Shown piece after piece: positions 56,590 through 64,000 of a stretch of DNA of 64,000 nucleotides. Where the stretch lies: NCBI GenBank assembly GCA_001799735.1, contig MGUA01000011.1:1-64000 (forward strand). Direction: 5' to 3'. The notes beneath the pieces were generated by a model that did not search any database, had not been told where the DNA came from, and saw nothing but the letters and a program-made list of their open reading frames with translations. How positions within the stretch are numbered: the first letter of the stretch is position 1; every line of letters starts with the position of its first letter. Both the position numbers and the translations under genes were made by a program. Source of the DNA: Elusimicrobia bacterium GWB2_63_22 (lineage in GTDB: Bacteria; Elusimicrobiota; Elusimicrobia; Elusimicrobiales; UBA9959).

Positions 56590-58059
56590 TCAGGGCAGCA
56601 GCTGGAAGAGTACCCAGTCCCTGTCGGACGCGAATTCGAAGATCCGCTTCGCGGGGAGGGTTTTCTTTATCTCCTCGTAGTCGCGCGGCACCGCGATCAC
56701 CAGCGTCCGCGCGCCGCCGGCGGGCGCCTCCGCGGCCAGTTCTTCCGGGGTCATTACCTGTTTGGCCAGCTCCCTGGCGCTGTAGAAAACCAGGCCCTGG
56801 TTAAAAATGTAGATGCGCTCCTTGTAGAGCACCAGCCTGTCGGCGGGACGGGCCACCGTATTGACGGTGCGGTACAGCGAGATGAACTCGCTGGCCGCCT
56901 TGGCCGGCGGCACCGGCAGCAGCGCGGCCAGCAGCACTGCCAGGCCGAAGACGAGGGTCGCCCAGTGCTGGAAGTAGCGGAACCTGGCTTCGCTGATGAG
57001 CCTGTCCAGCGCGAGGGCCGCGAAAATAGCCGCCGGCACCAGCGCCGGCACCAGGTAGCGCACCCCGAAAACGCTGCTGACGGAGATAGCCGCCAGGATG
57101 GTCCAGAACCAGGGGAACAGGGCGGAGGCCGCCTCCCGGCCGCCCGGGCCGCGCAGCCCCTTTACGGCCAGCCACATGCCGTAGAAAGAAAAAGCGCTCC
57201 AGTAGAACATCCGGAACAGGTTCTGCGTGGGCCGGTAGAAAGGGTTCTCGTAGCCGGGCAGGCCGCCCTGCACCAGGGGCCCTATGCCGCACTGGGAGTT
57301 CAGGAATTCCAGGCCATGGGTAAAGTACTGCGGCACGGTCCAGGCGGCCACCAGGCCCAGGCCGGCCAGCAGCGAGCCGATGAACCAAGGGCCCAAAAGT
57401 TCTCTCCACCGCCCGGCCAGGACCAGGTAGAGTGGAACGATAGCCAGGGCGTACATGCCCTGCAGACCTTTGAAATAGTAGCCCAGGGCCACGGCCGGCC
57501 CGTAGAGCAGGTGGTACCGGGGGCCGCCGCGCGCGGCCTTCACCGCGCCGTAGACGCTCAGCGTCACCGCGAAGGTGACGGGCATGTCCAGCATGCAGCG
57601 CTGGGTGTAGCGCAGGAAGAAGAGGCTGGTGGAGAGCACGAACAGCGTCAGGAAGGCGACCTTGGCGTTATACAGTTCTTTCGCCGTCTTCCAGGCGAAG
57701 AGGAAGGTGAGGAAGCCGGTGAGGGCCGCCGGGAACTTGGCCCAGTACTCGTTCACCGAGAAAAGTTTAAAAAAAACGGCCTCGAGCCAGAAGTAGAGCG
57801 GCGGCTTCAGCCAGTTCACGGCGGTGCCCTCGTGCATGGTAAACCAGTCGCCGGTCTGCAGGATGGAGGCGCCTATGGCCGCGTGGGTCATGTCGTCGAG
57901 CTGCGGCAGCACGTAGGGCTGCAGCTTTACGAAACAGAGGATGAAGAGAAAAAAAAGATAGACCCGGGATAGCAGTCCGCTGCGCTCCTCCGGAGGGAAA
58001 GACAGCCGTTCGTCCGGAGCAGCGGTCAGTTTTTTGAAGAGTTCTTTAAGCGCGTCCAC
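56590..58059 (-). CDS. GT39/ArnT-like glycosyltransferase (PMT family)
   Basis: 489 residues with about twelve membrane segments. The N-terminal QLDDMTHAAIGASILQTGDW carries the acidic pair of the GT-C catalytic loop (DD here where ArnT/PMT has DE or RDE), followed by NWLKPPLYFWLEA. The C-terminal 100 residues are a soluble domain. PMT enzymes use lipid-linked sugars to modify lipid A, proteins or wall glycans. A neighbour alpha/beta hydrolase starts 13 bases away on the same strand. Confidence 0.85.
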   Translation of the reverse strand: MDALKELFKKLTAAPDERLSFPPEERSGLLSRVYLFFLFILCFVKLQPYVLPQLDDMTHAAIGASILQTGDWFTMHEGTAVNWLKPPLYFWLEAVFFKLFSVNEYWAKFPAALTGFLTFLFAWKTAKELYNAKVAFLTLFVLSTSLFFLRYTQRCMLDMPVTFAVTLSVYGAVKAARGGPRYHLLYGPAVALGYYFKGLQGMYALAIVPLYLVLAGRWRELLGPWFIGSLLAGLGLVAAWTVPQYFTHGLEFLNSQCGIGPLVQGGLPGYENPFYRPTQNLFRMFYWSAFSFYGMWLAVKGLRGPGGREAASALFPWFWTILAAISVSSVFGVRYLVPALVPAAIFAALALDRLISEARFRYFQHWATLVFGLAVLLAALLPVPPAKAASEFISLYRTVNTVARPADRLVLYKERIYIFNQGLVFYSARELAKQVMTPEELAAEAPAGGARTLVIAVPRDYEEIKKTLPAKRIFEFASDRDWVLFQLLP

Positions 58060-58071
58060 GCGGCTATTCTA

Positions 58072-58806
58072 TCATTTTTTCCCGGCGGGAGCGGGCTGCG
58101 CGGCCCAGGAGATTATGGCCGGTATTACGGAAGGGGTCTTGAACATCTCTACGCCGTGGCCGCCTACGGTCTCAAGGGCGTAGGCCGGCAGCCCTTTGCC
58201 CATGGCGGCCCGGTTCAGCGCGGTGGCGCTCTCCCAGGCATAGCCGTCTCTCCTGGCGGCGACGGTGAGCACCCGGAAAGACCGCGGCGCCGCAAAATAA
58301 TCAGGCGTCCTGACGCCGGCGTAGCTGAGGCCGGGGGAGAGCAGCACCAGGGCCGCGGGTTTGAGCGCGCCCTCTGCCGCCGCCTTAAGGACCAGGTTGG
58401 CCCCTACACTGGCCCCGCAGAAGACCTGGCGCTCCGGCCCGACGCCCCGCCGCTTAAGCCAGGCCGCCGCCGCTTCTATATCCTTCGACGCGGCGTTCCA
58501 GCCGGCCTCGTTGAGCGAAGTGTAGCTCAATTTCTTTTCGTTACAGAGCGCGCTGTTGCCGTGCCCGCGCAGGTCCAGCGACAGGTAGCCGTAGCCGCCC
58601 GCCTTCAACTGTTTCTGAAAGGTCCCCCACTCGTTCTTATCCGACCCCAGCCCGTGCACATTAACAAAAACGATAGCTCCGGACGACGGCGCCAGATAAA
58701 ACGCCTCGATCCTGCACCCATCCTCAGTATTGAATTTGACGGTCTTCTGCTGCGCAAAGCCCGGAAGTGTAACTGAAAGTAACGCAAGAAAAATGATAAT
58801 ACGCAT
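58072..58806 (-). CDS. Exported alpha/beta hydrolase
   Basis: 244 residues with a signal peptide (MRIIIFLALLSVTLPGFA) and the alpha/beta hydrolase fold: VNVHGLGSDKNEW oxyanion region, LDLRGHGNS, catalytic Ser in GASVGANL (GxSxG), an Asp region near VAARRDGYAW and the catalytic His in GGHGVEMF. It likely hydrolyses an ester or amide in the periplasm. The genes to the right on the same strand are separated by two repeat elements. Confidence 0.85.
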   Translation of the reverse strand: MRIIIFLALLSVTLPGFAQQKTVKFNTEDGCRIEAFYLAPSSGAIVFVNVHGLGSDKNEWGTFQKQLKAGGYGYLSLDLRGHGNSALCNEKKLSYTSLNEAGWNAASKDIEAAAAWLKRRGVGPERQVFCGASVGANLVLKAAAEGALKPAALVLLSPGLSYAGVRTPDYFAAPRSFRVLTVAARRDGYAWESATALNRAAMGKGLPAYALETVGGHGVEMFKTPSVIPAIISWAAQPAPAGKK

Positions 58807-58847
58807 AATATCTGGCGGGGTGGCTCATGAGTCACTTTGCATTTGTC

Positions 58848-58896
58848 ATCCCCGCGAAAGCGGGGATCCAGTCTGGATTCCCGCTTTCGCGGGAAT
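58848..58896. repeat. REP-like double-hairpin repeat, copy C
   Basis: ATCCCCGC-GAAA-GCGGGGAT, a CCAG-CTGG link, then ATTCCCGC-TTTC-GCGGGAAT. The stem bases differ from copies A and B but pair correctly (compensatory changes). ATTCCC(N8)GGGAAT fits the dRS3 repeat known from Neisseria. Confidence 0.85.
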
Positions 58897-58933
58897 GCCG
58901 GATATGAATGGGTGTCCGGAATCACGTTCTGCT

Positions 58934-58963
58934 CGGATTGGCAAAACCGTGTTTTGCGTTCCG
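58934..58963. repeat. Short derivative of the nested palindrome
   Basis: CGGATTGGCAAAAC and GTTTTGCGTTCCG around CGT. In reverse complement it shares CGGAACGCAAAACACG with the element at 2268-2383, without the inner hairpin. It sits between the hydrolase and GlpT-like genes. Confidence 0.7.
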
Positions 58964-58995
58964 ACCTGGCCGGGTCCCCGTTGAGGGAATTTTAA

Positions 58996-60369
58996 TTAAT
59001 CTTTCTCGTGGTGCTTCTTCCAGGTCAGGGCCAGCAGGATAATGGCCAGCACGCACGAGACCAGCAGCAGCTTAAAGCCGCCGTCCCAGCCCCACCGGTC
59101 CACCACCCGCCCTATCCCCACCTCCGCAATAACCGCCCCGAACATATAACCGAAGAAACCAGTAAAGCCGGCAGCCGTACCCGCCGCCTTCTTGGGCACC
59201 ATGTCCACCGCGCTCACGCCGATAAGCATCACCGGGCCGTAGATCAGGAAGCCGATCACGAACAGCGACAGCGAGTCCACCCAGAAGCGCCCCGCCGGGT
59301 TCTGCCAGTAGACGTACACCGCCACCGTGACGAACAGCATGTAGATCACCGACACCGGCCCGCGGCGGCCGTGGAAGAACTTGTCCGACGCCCAGCCCGC
59401 CAGCAGCGTGCCGGGGATGCCGGCCCACTCGTAGACGAAATACTGCCAGCGCGCCATGTCCTGCGGGCAGCCCTTCACCGCCGTCAGGTAGGTAGGCGCC
59501 CAGTCCAGCACGCCGTAGCGGATGACATAGACGAAAATATTGGCGATGGCGATGATCCACAGCGGCTTGTTGTTGAGCACGTGCTCCAACAAGATCTCCT
59601 TCGCCGTCATCTCGCGCTCCGGGTCGGCCACGCCGGTATCGGGGTTGTCGCCGGTATGTTCCTCGATGGACGGCAGGCCGCAGCTCTGCGGTGTGTCGCG
59701 CAGGAAAGTCGCTATCAGCACGCCCATGCCTATGGCCATCAGGGCCGGCACGTAGAAGATCAGGTGGAACGGCAGCCGGCCCTCGCCGGCGATGGCCAGC
59801 AGGCCGAGCACGCCGGCCAGCGCCAGCGCGCCGTTGATGATGGGGCCCACTATGCCGCCGCCCACATTATGGGCTAAATTCCAGATAGCGAACTTGGTGC
59901 CGCGCTCGTCGTCCGAGAACCAATGCGTCAGCGTGCGCGCGCAGGGCGCCCAGCCCATGCCCTGCGCCCAGCCGTTGACGAACCACAGCGCGACCATGGC
60001 CCACAATGAACTTGCCAGCGAAGGGAACAGCAGGCAGACCGCGCCGGACAGGATGAGGCCGGTGGCCATGAAATAGCGCGGGTTGGAACGGTCTGAGACG
60101 TTGCCCATGACGAACTTGCTCAGGCCGTAGGAGACGGCCAGGCCCGTGGCGATGAGGCCCACGTCGCCCTTGGAGAAACCGTAGTCGTTTATCAGGTAGG
60201 GCTTGGCGAGGGAGAAATTCTTGCGGACCAGGTAGAAGCCGGCGTAGCCGAAGAAGATGGACAGCATCATCTGCCAGCGCAGCGCCTTGTAGCGGGCGCT
60301 CTGTTGTTCTTTAGGCAGACGGGGGATGTGGGCCGCGGGGCGGTAGAGGGAGAGGAATCTATCCAGCAT
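58996..60369 (-). CDS. glpT: GlpT-type organophosphate:phosphate antiporter (MFS)
   Basis: 457 residues, twelve-helix MFS of the OPA family. Key motifs are FFGYAGFYLVRKNFSLAKPY, GLSKFVMGNVSDRSNPRYFM and WFVNGWAQGMGWAPCARTLTHWF, as in GlpT and UhpT. It should exchange glycerol-3-phosphate or a sugar phosphate for phosphate. The upstream gene in the operon is a uracil permease; the gap is nine bases with AAAGGACAAC. GDPD at 38260 could feed the same substrate. Confidence 0.85.
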   Translation of the reverse strand: MLDRFLSLYRPAAHIPRLPKEQQSARYKALRWQMMLSIFFGYAGFYLVRKNFSLAKPYLINDYGFSKGDVGLIATGLAVSYGLSKFVMGNVSDRSNPRYFMATGLILSGAVCLLFPSLASSLWAMVALWFVNGWAQGMGWAPCARTLTHWFSDDERGTKFAIWNLAHNVGGGIVGPIINGALALAGVLGLLAIAGEGRLPFHLIFYVPALMAIGMGVLIATFLRDTPQSCGLPSIEEHTGDNPDTGVADPEREMTAKEILLEHVLNNKPLWIIAIANIFVYVIRYGVLDWAPTYLTAVKGCPQDMARWQYFVYEWAGIPGTLLAGWASDKFFHGRRGPVSVIYMLFVTVAVYVYWQNPAGRFWVDSLSLFVIGFLIYGPVMLIGVSAVDMVPKKAAGTAAGFTGFFGYMFGAVIAEVGIGRVVDRWGWDGGFKLLLVSCVLAIILLALTWKKHHEKD

Positions 60370-60378
60370 GTTGTCCTT

Positions 60379-61671
60379 TTAGGCGCACTCGGCGCGGTCC
60401 TGGCCGTCTGCCGCCCTGTCCTCCCTGCCGAAGGACAGGGCCAGGTTCATCAGCACGGCCAGCACGGTGCCGAAGGCGATGCCGGCTATATTTATGCCGC
60501 CGGCGGTAAAACCTTTGACGCCCAAACCGGTGGCGACTATTATGGAGGAGCCGGCGATGATGAGGTTCTTGTGCGAGCAGAAATCCACTTTGGCGTCCAG
60601 CCAGATCTTTATGCCCATCATCGCTATCAGGCCGTAAAGGATTATGGTCACGCCGCCCAGCACGGGCGCGGGAATGGACAGGATGACGGCGCCGAACTTG
60701 GGGCAGAGGCCCAGCAGCAGCGCGATGCAGGCCGCCGCTATGAAGTTGTACACGCTGAAGACGCGGGTGATGGCCATCACGCCCATGTTCTCTGCGTAGG
60801 TGGTCTGCGGCGTGCCGCCGCCCATGGCCGAGACGAAAGAGGCGGCCGCGTCGCCCAGGTAGGCCCGGCCCAGGTGGGGGTTGAGGTCGCGCTGCATGTA
60901 GCCGCCGATGGCTTCGATATGACCTTTGTTTTCTGCCACCAGCACCACGAAGACCGGGGCTATTACCAGCACGGCTGACCAGTCTAAAGCGGGCGTGACG
61001 AAAGGCGGCAGGCCGACCCAGGGGGCGGCCACTATGGCGTCGATCTGCTCCGGGCCTATGACGCCGAGGACCAGCGACAGCGCGTAGCCCACCACGACGC
61101 CGGTGAGGATGGGCAGCAGGCGGAGGAAGCCCTTCAGGTAGATGGATACCGAGGCCGCCACAGTGAAGGTGGCCACGGCTACGGCCAGCCGCACGGCCTC
61201 CCCGCTGTTGGCCAGGCGGAAATCGGCGTTGAAGAAATTGCCCACGGCCGAAGAGGAAAGGTTGAGGCCTATGATGGCCACCACGGCCCCGGTCACCACC
61301 GGCGGCATCAGCCGGTCTATCCACCGGGAGCCGTATTTAATGGTGGCGGCCCCCGCGAGCGCGTAGAGCACCGCGGCCGCTGCTATGCCCGAGAGGGCAA
61401 AGGGAACTTTCTCGGCCATGCCGCCGGTAACGGCCAGCACCGGGCCGATAAAAGCAAAGGAGGAACCGAGGTAGCTGGGGACCTTCGCGCGGGTTATGGC
61501 GATGAAGATCAGGGTGCCTATGCCGGAAAAAAAGATGGCCGTCTGCGGGTTGAACCCCATCAGGATGGGGGCCAGCACGGTGGCGCCGAACATGGCCACC
61601 ACGTGCTGCATGCCCATCGGCACCAGGCGCGCGAAGGGGATCTTGTCCTCGGGATAATACATCTTCTGCAT
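60379..61671 (-). CDS. uraA: Uracil/xanthine permease (NCS2 family)
   Basis: 430 residues, about 14 membrane segments, beginning RLVPMGMQHVVAMFGATVL as in UraA. The conserved AENKGHIEAIGGYMQ and GGTPQTTYAENMGVMAITRV correspond to the binding-site Glu/His region and the GGxPxTTY motif of uracil permeases. It imports a pyrimidine or purine base by proton symport. It starts five bases after the CheC-like gene's stop and shares its operon. Confidence 0.88.
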   Translation of the reverse strand: MQKMYYPEDKIPFARLVPMGMQHVVAMFGATVLAPILMGFNPQTAIFFSGIGTLIFIAITRAKVPSYLGSSFAFIGPVLAVTGGMAEKVPFALSGIAAAAVLYALAGAATIKYGSRWIDRLMPPVVTGAVVAIIGLNLSSSAVGNFFNADFRLANSGEAVRLAVAVATFTVAASVSIYLKGFLRLLPILTGVVVGYALSLVLGVIGPEQIDAIVAAPWVGLPPFVTPALDWSAVLVIAPVFVVLVAENKGHIEAIGGYMQRDLNPHLGRAYLGDAAASFVSAMGGGTPQTTYAENMGVMAITRVFSVYNFIAAACIALLLGLCPKFGAVILSIPAPVLGGVTIILYGLIAMMGIKIWLDAKVDFCSHKNLIIAGSSIIVATGLGVKGFTAGGINIAGIAFGTVLAVLMNLALSFGREDRAADGQDRAECA

Positions 61672-61675
61672 AAAT

Positions 61676-62293
61676 TCAGGCGATGCCGTCGTGGGAACCG
61701 GCGGGCGGGCGGGTGTTCTCCAGCTCCATCGCCAGCTCCTCGGGGATCAGCGCGAACACCTCGCTCCTGGCGGCGTCGCCGTTCCGGCGCATGCCGATAA
61801 GCACGGTGACGATGCGGAAATTCTGTTTAAGCCGGGGGATGGCGGTGAACTCGGCCACCAGGCGGTCTATGTCGCCCTCCACGAAGCGGGGCAGGGCGGG
61901 CACGAGGCTTTTTTTCAGCGCGTTGAGGATGGTGTTGGTGAGGGCGTTGAGGATGATGTTGGCCAGCTCGGTCAGCATCACCTCTTCCGCCGGGGTAATG
62001 GCCCTGCCGCTGGGGAAAGAATGGCCGGTGAAGCACTTGGAGACGTAGCCGATGTTGGCCGGGTCGAAGATCATGGCCGAGGTTATCGTCGCCGGGCCTT
62101 CCAGGGAAATGTAGACGGCGGAGGCCGGGTTTTTAAAGTCGTGCGCGGACAGGGCGTCTTTGATGGAGCCGTACGAGACCTTAACGCCCTCCACCTGCCA
62201 GGTGCCGGCGGAGACGCGGGAGATGCGCTGCAGGCACTTGGCCACGCTCAGCGAGGCCAGGCTTTCAAGGGCTATGCTCGGATGTTGTTCCAT
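61676..62293 (-). CDS. CheC/CheX-like phosphatase-type protein
   Basis: 205 residues with TELANIILNALTNTILNAL matching the CheC/CheX helix ELxNIxxNA that carries the acid/amide dephosphorylating residues for CheY-P (Glu/Asn). A second copy of the helix seems absent. Start at 62293 (MEQHPSIALES) is four bases after the response regulator's stop, so it pairs with the receiver encoded upstream. Alternative: a chemotaxis-unrelated relative. No chemoreceptor or flagellar gene is in the window. Confidence 0.72.
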   Translation of the reverse strand: MEQHPSIALESLASLSVAKCLQRISRVSAGTWQVEGVKVSYGSIKDALSAHDFKNPASAVYISLEGPATITSAMIFDPANIGYVSKCFTGHSFPSGRAITPAEEVMLTELANIILNALTNTILNALKKSLVPALPRFVEGDIDRLVAEFTAIPRLKQNFRIVTVLIGMRRNGDAARSEVFALIPEELAMELENTRPPAGSHDGIA

Positions 62294-62297
62294 CTTC

Positions 62298-62651
62298 TCA
62301 GGGCAGGTTTTTGAGCAGCGTTTCAAGTTCTTCGTACATGAAGGGCTTATGCAGCACGCCGGCCGCGCCCTTTTCCTTAAGCTCGCGGCTTATGATGTCC
62401 TGCTGCACCGCCGTAACCATGACGATCTGGGGGGAGGGGTCTATAGCCTTCAGGTCTTCAAGCACCTGCAGGCCGTTCTTGCCGGGCATGATGAGGTCGA
62501 GGAGCACCAGTTCGGGGCGGTGCGCGGTGAATTCCCTGACCGCCTCGTCGCCGTCGCCGGCTTCCCCGGTCACCTCGTGGCCCATCTCGGTCAGGAGGTC
62601 TTTTATCATGCTCCTGGTCATTACATTGTCGTCTACGATAAGTACTTTCAT
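62298..62651 (-). CDS. CheY-like stand-alone response regulator
   Basis: 117 residues: Asp7/Asp8, phospho-acceptor Asp52 in LLDLIMPGKNG, Thr80 and Lys102 in HKPF. I start it at 62651, where GGGAGAT is upstream; an earlier frame start is longer but has no receiver-like sequence. It heads an operon with the CheC-like protein and two transporters. Confidence 0.88.
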   Translation of the reverse strand: MKVLIVDDNVMTRSMIKDLLTEMGHEVTGEAGDGDEAVREFTAHRPELVLLDLIMPGKNGLQVLEDLKAIDPSPQIVMVTAVQQDIISRELKEKGAAGVLHKPFMYEELETLLKNLP

Positions 62652-62716
62652 ATGGATCTCCCTGAGGCCTCTCCCTAACGCTTCATTTATGATATAAAAA
62701 AAACGCGCCCGGCCGC

Positions 62717-63007
62717 TTACCGGAAGTAATGCTTCAGCGCCAGCAGCGGCCGGCGCAGCAGCATCCGCGGCCCGGCGTAGCGCATCACCGCGCGTATCTG
62801 CGCCCGCCGTTCCGGCGAGTAGCAGTGAACGGGGCAGGCCCTGCAGGCCGGTTTGGGGTCGCGCGGGCAGCGCTGCAGCCGCTCGCGCGAGTAGGCCAGC
62901 AGCTCCCCGCAAGCCCGGCAAAGCCCCCGGCCTCCGTGCCTGCCGCGGCAGTAGAGGCCGATCATCAGTTCCAGGGTCTGCAGTTCCCCTTCCAGGTCTT
63001 TGCGCAC
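62717..63007 (-). CDS. YgbA-like nitrous-oxide-stimulated promoter family protein
   Basis: 96 residues (or 98 if the GTG at 63013 is used) with cysteine pairs typical of the YgbA family: MIGLYCRGRHGG, LCRACGELLAYSRERLQRCP, PACRACPVHCYSPERR and VMRYAGPRM near the C-terminus. Family members respond to nitrosative stress. TATAAT lies at 63019-63014, directly before the GTG codons, so the transcript may be leaderless. It shares the same intergenic region, divergently, with the PilZ gene. Confidence 0.8.
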   Translation of the reverse strand: MRKDLEGELQTLELMIGLYCRGRHGGRGLCRACGELLAYSRERLQRCPRDPKPACRACPVHCYSPERRAQIRAVMRYAGPRMLLRRPLLALKHYFR

Positions 63008-63013
63008 AACCAC

Positions 63014-63019
63014 ATTATA
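63014..63019 (-). promoter_or_regulatory. -10 box of the YgbA-like gene
   Basis: Minus-strand TATAAT ends at 63014; the next bases are GTG GTT GTG, the possible start codons at 63013 and 63007. With the usual seven-base gap transcription would begin at the second GTG. Confidence 0.5.
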
Positions 63020-63068
63020 TTTAAAATAGCCCGCGGTTCTTTTAGTAGAATTTAAGCGGGGAAGAAAA

Positions 63069-63371
63069 ATGCCGGTCAACTACAGACGCTCAAAGAGGAA
63101 CAACCATAACGCGACCATAGAAATATTCGGCCCGGAAGGCCGGCTGCTGGGTTTTGGCCGGCTGGCGGAGTATTCTAAAACCGGCGCCTCCTTTCAGGCC
63201 GAGGCGCACCTGCTGGAGGGGGAACTGGTGCGGTTGCGCATCAGGATCTTCGAGCAGGGCATCCTGGACGTTACCGCCAGGATAATCTGGCGCCGCCCGG
63301 AAAAGAACGGAATTCTGGTAGGTGTAAAATTCGAAACCGTCACCCGCAACACCTCCACGGGTTCACTGTAA
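63069..63371 (+). CDS. PilZ-domain protein
   Basis: 100 residues: RRSKRNNHNATIEIFGPEG (RxxxR region) then YSKTGASFQ (DxSxxG-like), then LLEGELVRLRIRI and ARIIWRRPEKNG. It matches the c-di-GMP-binding PilZ fold, although the Asp of DxSxxG is Tyr here, which may weaken c-di-GMP binding. GGGGAAG precedes the ATG. No diguanylate cyclase is in the window. The gene ends before a large palindrome. Confidence 0.75.
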   Translation: MPVNYRRSKRNNHNATIEIFGPEGRLLGFGRLAEYSKTGASFQAEAHLLEGELVRLRIRIFEQGILDVTARIIWRRPEKNGILVGVKFETVTRNTSTGSL

Positions 63372-63388
63372 ACGTGGATTCAGCGGCG

Positions 63389-63513
63389 CCGGGGGCAGTT
63401 CCTTCCCCGAGCCCCTTGGGGAAGAGGGGGCCCCGCTTAATTTCCCGCGGGGGGGAAACCGCGCAACGGTTTCCCTGCGGCAAGCCGGGGCTCGGGGAAG
63501 GAACTGCCCCCGG
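63389..63513. repeat. Large cruciform-type inverted repeat
   Basis: Arms 63389-63415 and 63487-63513 are 27 bases and exactly complementary; inside is GGAAACCG-CGCAA-CGGTTTCC. It is a second class of nested palindrome, 125 bases in all, with different inner sequence from 2268-2383. It lies between the PilZ gene and a nucleotidyltransferase and could act as a terminator or as a DNA cruciform. Confidence 0.8.
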
Positions 63514-63535
63514 TGTCGACTAGAGTGGTGCGTGT

Positions 63536-64000
63536 ATGGATAAAAATATAGCCGCGAGGGAGATAATGCTGCTGGCCGCCGTGGGCGAGGCCAGGGAGGC
63601 CGCGGCGCGCGCCGGCATAGAGCTGGTCCCCCTCAAAGGCGCCGCCCTGCTGGAGCTCGGCGTCTACCAGCCCGGCGAGCGCGGCATGAGCGACGCCGAC
63701 CTGCTGCTGCGCCCCGGCGACCTGGACGCTTTCGAGGGGATACTGGCGGGGCTCGGCTACAGTCCCATGCCCAATAGCGCCGACGCCTGGGTGCGCCCCT
63801 CCCCCGGAGAGGCCCCGCCCGTCCTGCTGGACCTGCACACCGGCCTCTGGCACATAAAGAACACCGGCGAACTTTTTGACTGGGGCCTGGAGCCGGGCCC
63901 CTGCGGCCTCGCCCTTAACCTCGCCGACCTCTTCCTGCACGCCGCCGCCCACCCGCTGCTGCACCACGGCGAGCTCACCCCGCGCGCCCTGGAGGATTGC
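63536..64000 (+). CDS. Nucleotidyltransferase-family protein, partial at the window edge
   Basis: 155 residues are visible and the frame is open to the edge. IELVPLKGAALLELGVY then MSDADLLLRPGDLDAFEGIL and GLGYSP match the NTP_transf_5 type: LKG, then the DxD-like SDAD, then the LxxxGY step. LLDLHTGLWHI is also typical. The family acts in nucleotide transfer to sugars or peptides, often with radical SAM or wall genes; the substrate is unknown. The start is ATG 63536 with no good ribosome binding site. Confidence 0.8.
   Translation, partial: MDKNIAAREIMLLAAVGEAREAAARAGIELVPLKGAALLELGVYQPGERGMSDADLLLRPGDLDAFEGILAGLGYSPMPNSADAWVRPSPGEAPPVLLDLHTGLWHIKNTGELFDWGLEPGPCGLALNLADLFLHAAAHPLLHHGELTPRALEDC

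Noticed and set aside
58930-58980. Short hairpin as a transcription terminator
   Set aside because: No T run follows on either strand; sequence identity with the 2268 element makes a repeat more likely.
1-64000. CRISPR array, tRNA or rRNA genes
   Set aside because: No regularly spaced direct repeats and no cloverleaf or rRNA-like stretch was noticed on reading; short tRNAs could be missed by eye.

Overview
The window is high-GC DNA from a Gram-negative bacterium: there are KDO/LPS synthesis genes, a TolC/RND pair, several outer-membrane beta-barrels and many signal peptides. The mix of DUF2089, DUF134, a PorV-like barrel beside a giant Ig/FN3 protein, and split Hdr/Qmo genes fits a deep-branching anaerobic lineage such as Elusimicrobiota. 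That assignment is inference from gene content; no rRNA or tRNA gene is present to fix it.

Layout. 1-2.2 kb (minus): end of an LPS operon (epimerase, kdsC, two envelope proteins). 2.2-4.6 kb: a nested palindromic repeat, an HTH gene with its own palindromes, an SPFH protein, a small Gly/Asp-rich secreted protein and a DUF2089 regulator. 4.6-6.9 kb: four identical parS-like palindromes and parA-parB, so the replication origin may be near. 6.9-10.6 kb: asd and envelope proteins of unknown role.

10.7-18.5 kb is the most interesting metabolic block: an ArsR-type regulator with two well-placed cysteines and a likely leaderless transcript, TusA, an MvhD-like protein, two HdrA/Qmo flavoproteins, a small winged-helix protein, a QmoC-like HdrC-HdrE fusion, a CGGC protein, a DsrE-like protein and a FadL-type porin. 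Together they look like a persulfide-responsive sulfur-carrier and quinone electron-transfer module, without apr, sat or dsrAB in view.

18.6-22.2 kb: a receiver protein and an ECF sigma cluster; a shared two-block promoter motif (GACTAAACC, 17 bases, GTCAGTRTA) defines its probable local regulon. 22.3-25.8 kb: a NikR-like regulator lacking metal ligands, a membrane-NTPase fusion, DUF134, NifX-like, thioesterase and IscU/NifU-like genes. 25.8-29.1 kb: metal (probably zinc) uptake lacking its ATPase. 29.1-34.1 kb (minus): RND pump and TolC, no adaptor gene, with REP-like repeats around the pump gene. 34.2-38.2 kb: a secreted peptidase operon. 38.2-40.1 kb (minus): glycerophosphodiesterase and a radical SAM protein.

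40.1-53.3 kb is bounded by an exact 25-bp direct repeat and looks like an inserted or rearranged island of secreted surface proteins (tail-collar protein, propeller proteins, Ig-M23 peptidase, 2357-residue adhesin-like protein, PorV-like barrel). Its left half is clearly AT-richer, and it carries a 58-bp scar of an FN3 domain found in the giant gene. 53.3-64 kb: tatD, tcdA, a histidine kinase, a GT39 enzyme, a hydrolase, a CheY/CheC-like/uracil permease/GlpT operon, a YgbA-like protein, a PilZ protein and a partial nucleotidyltransferase. No tRNA, rRNA, CRISPR array or intact transposase was found.
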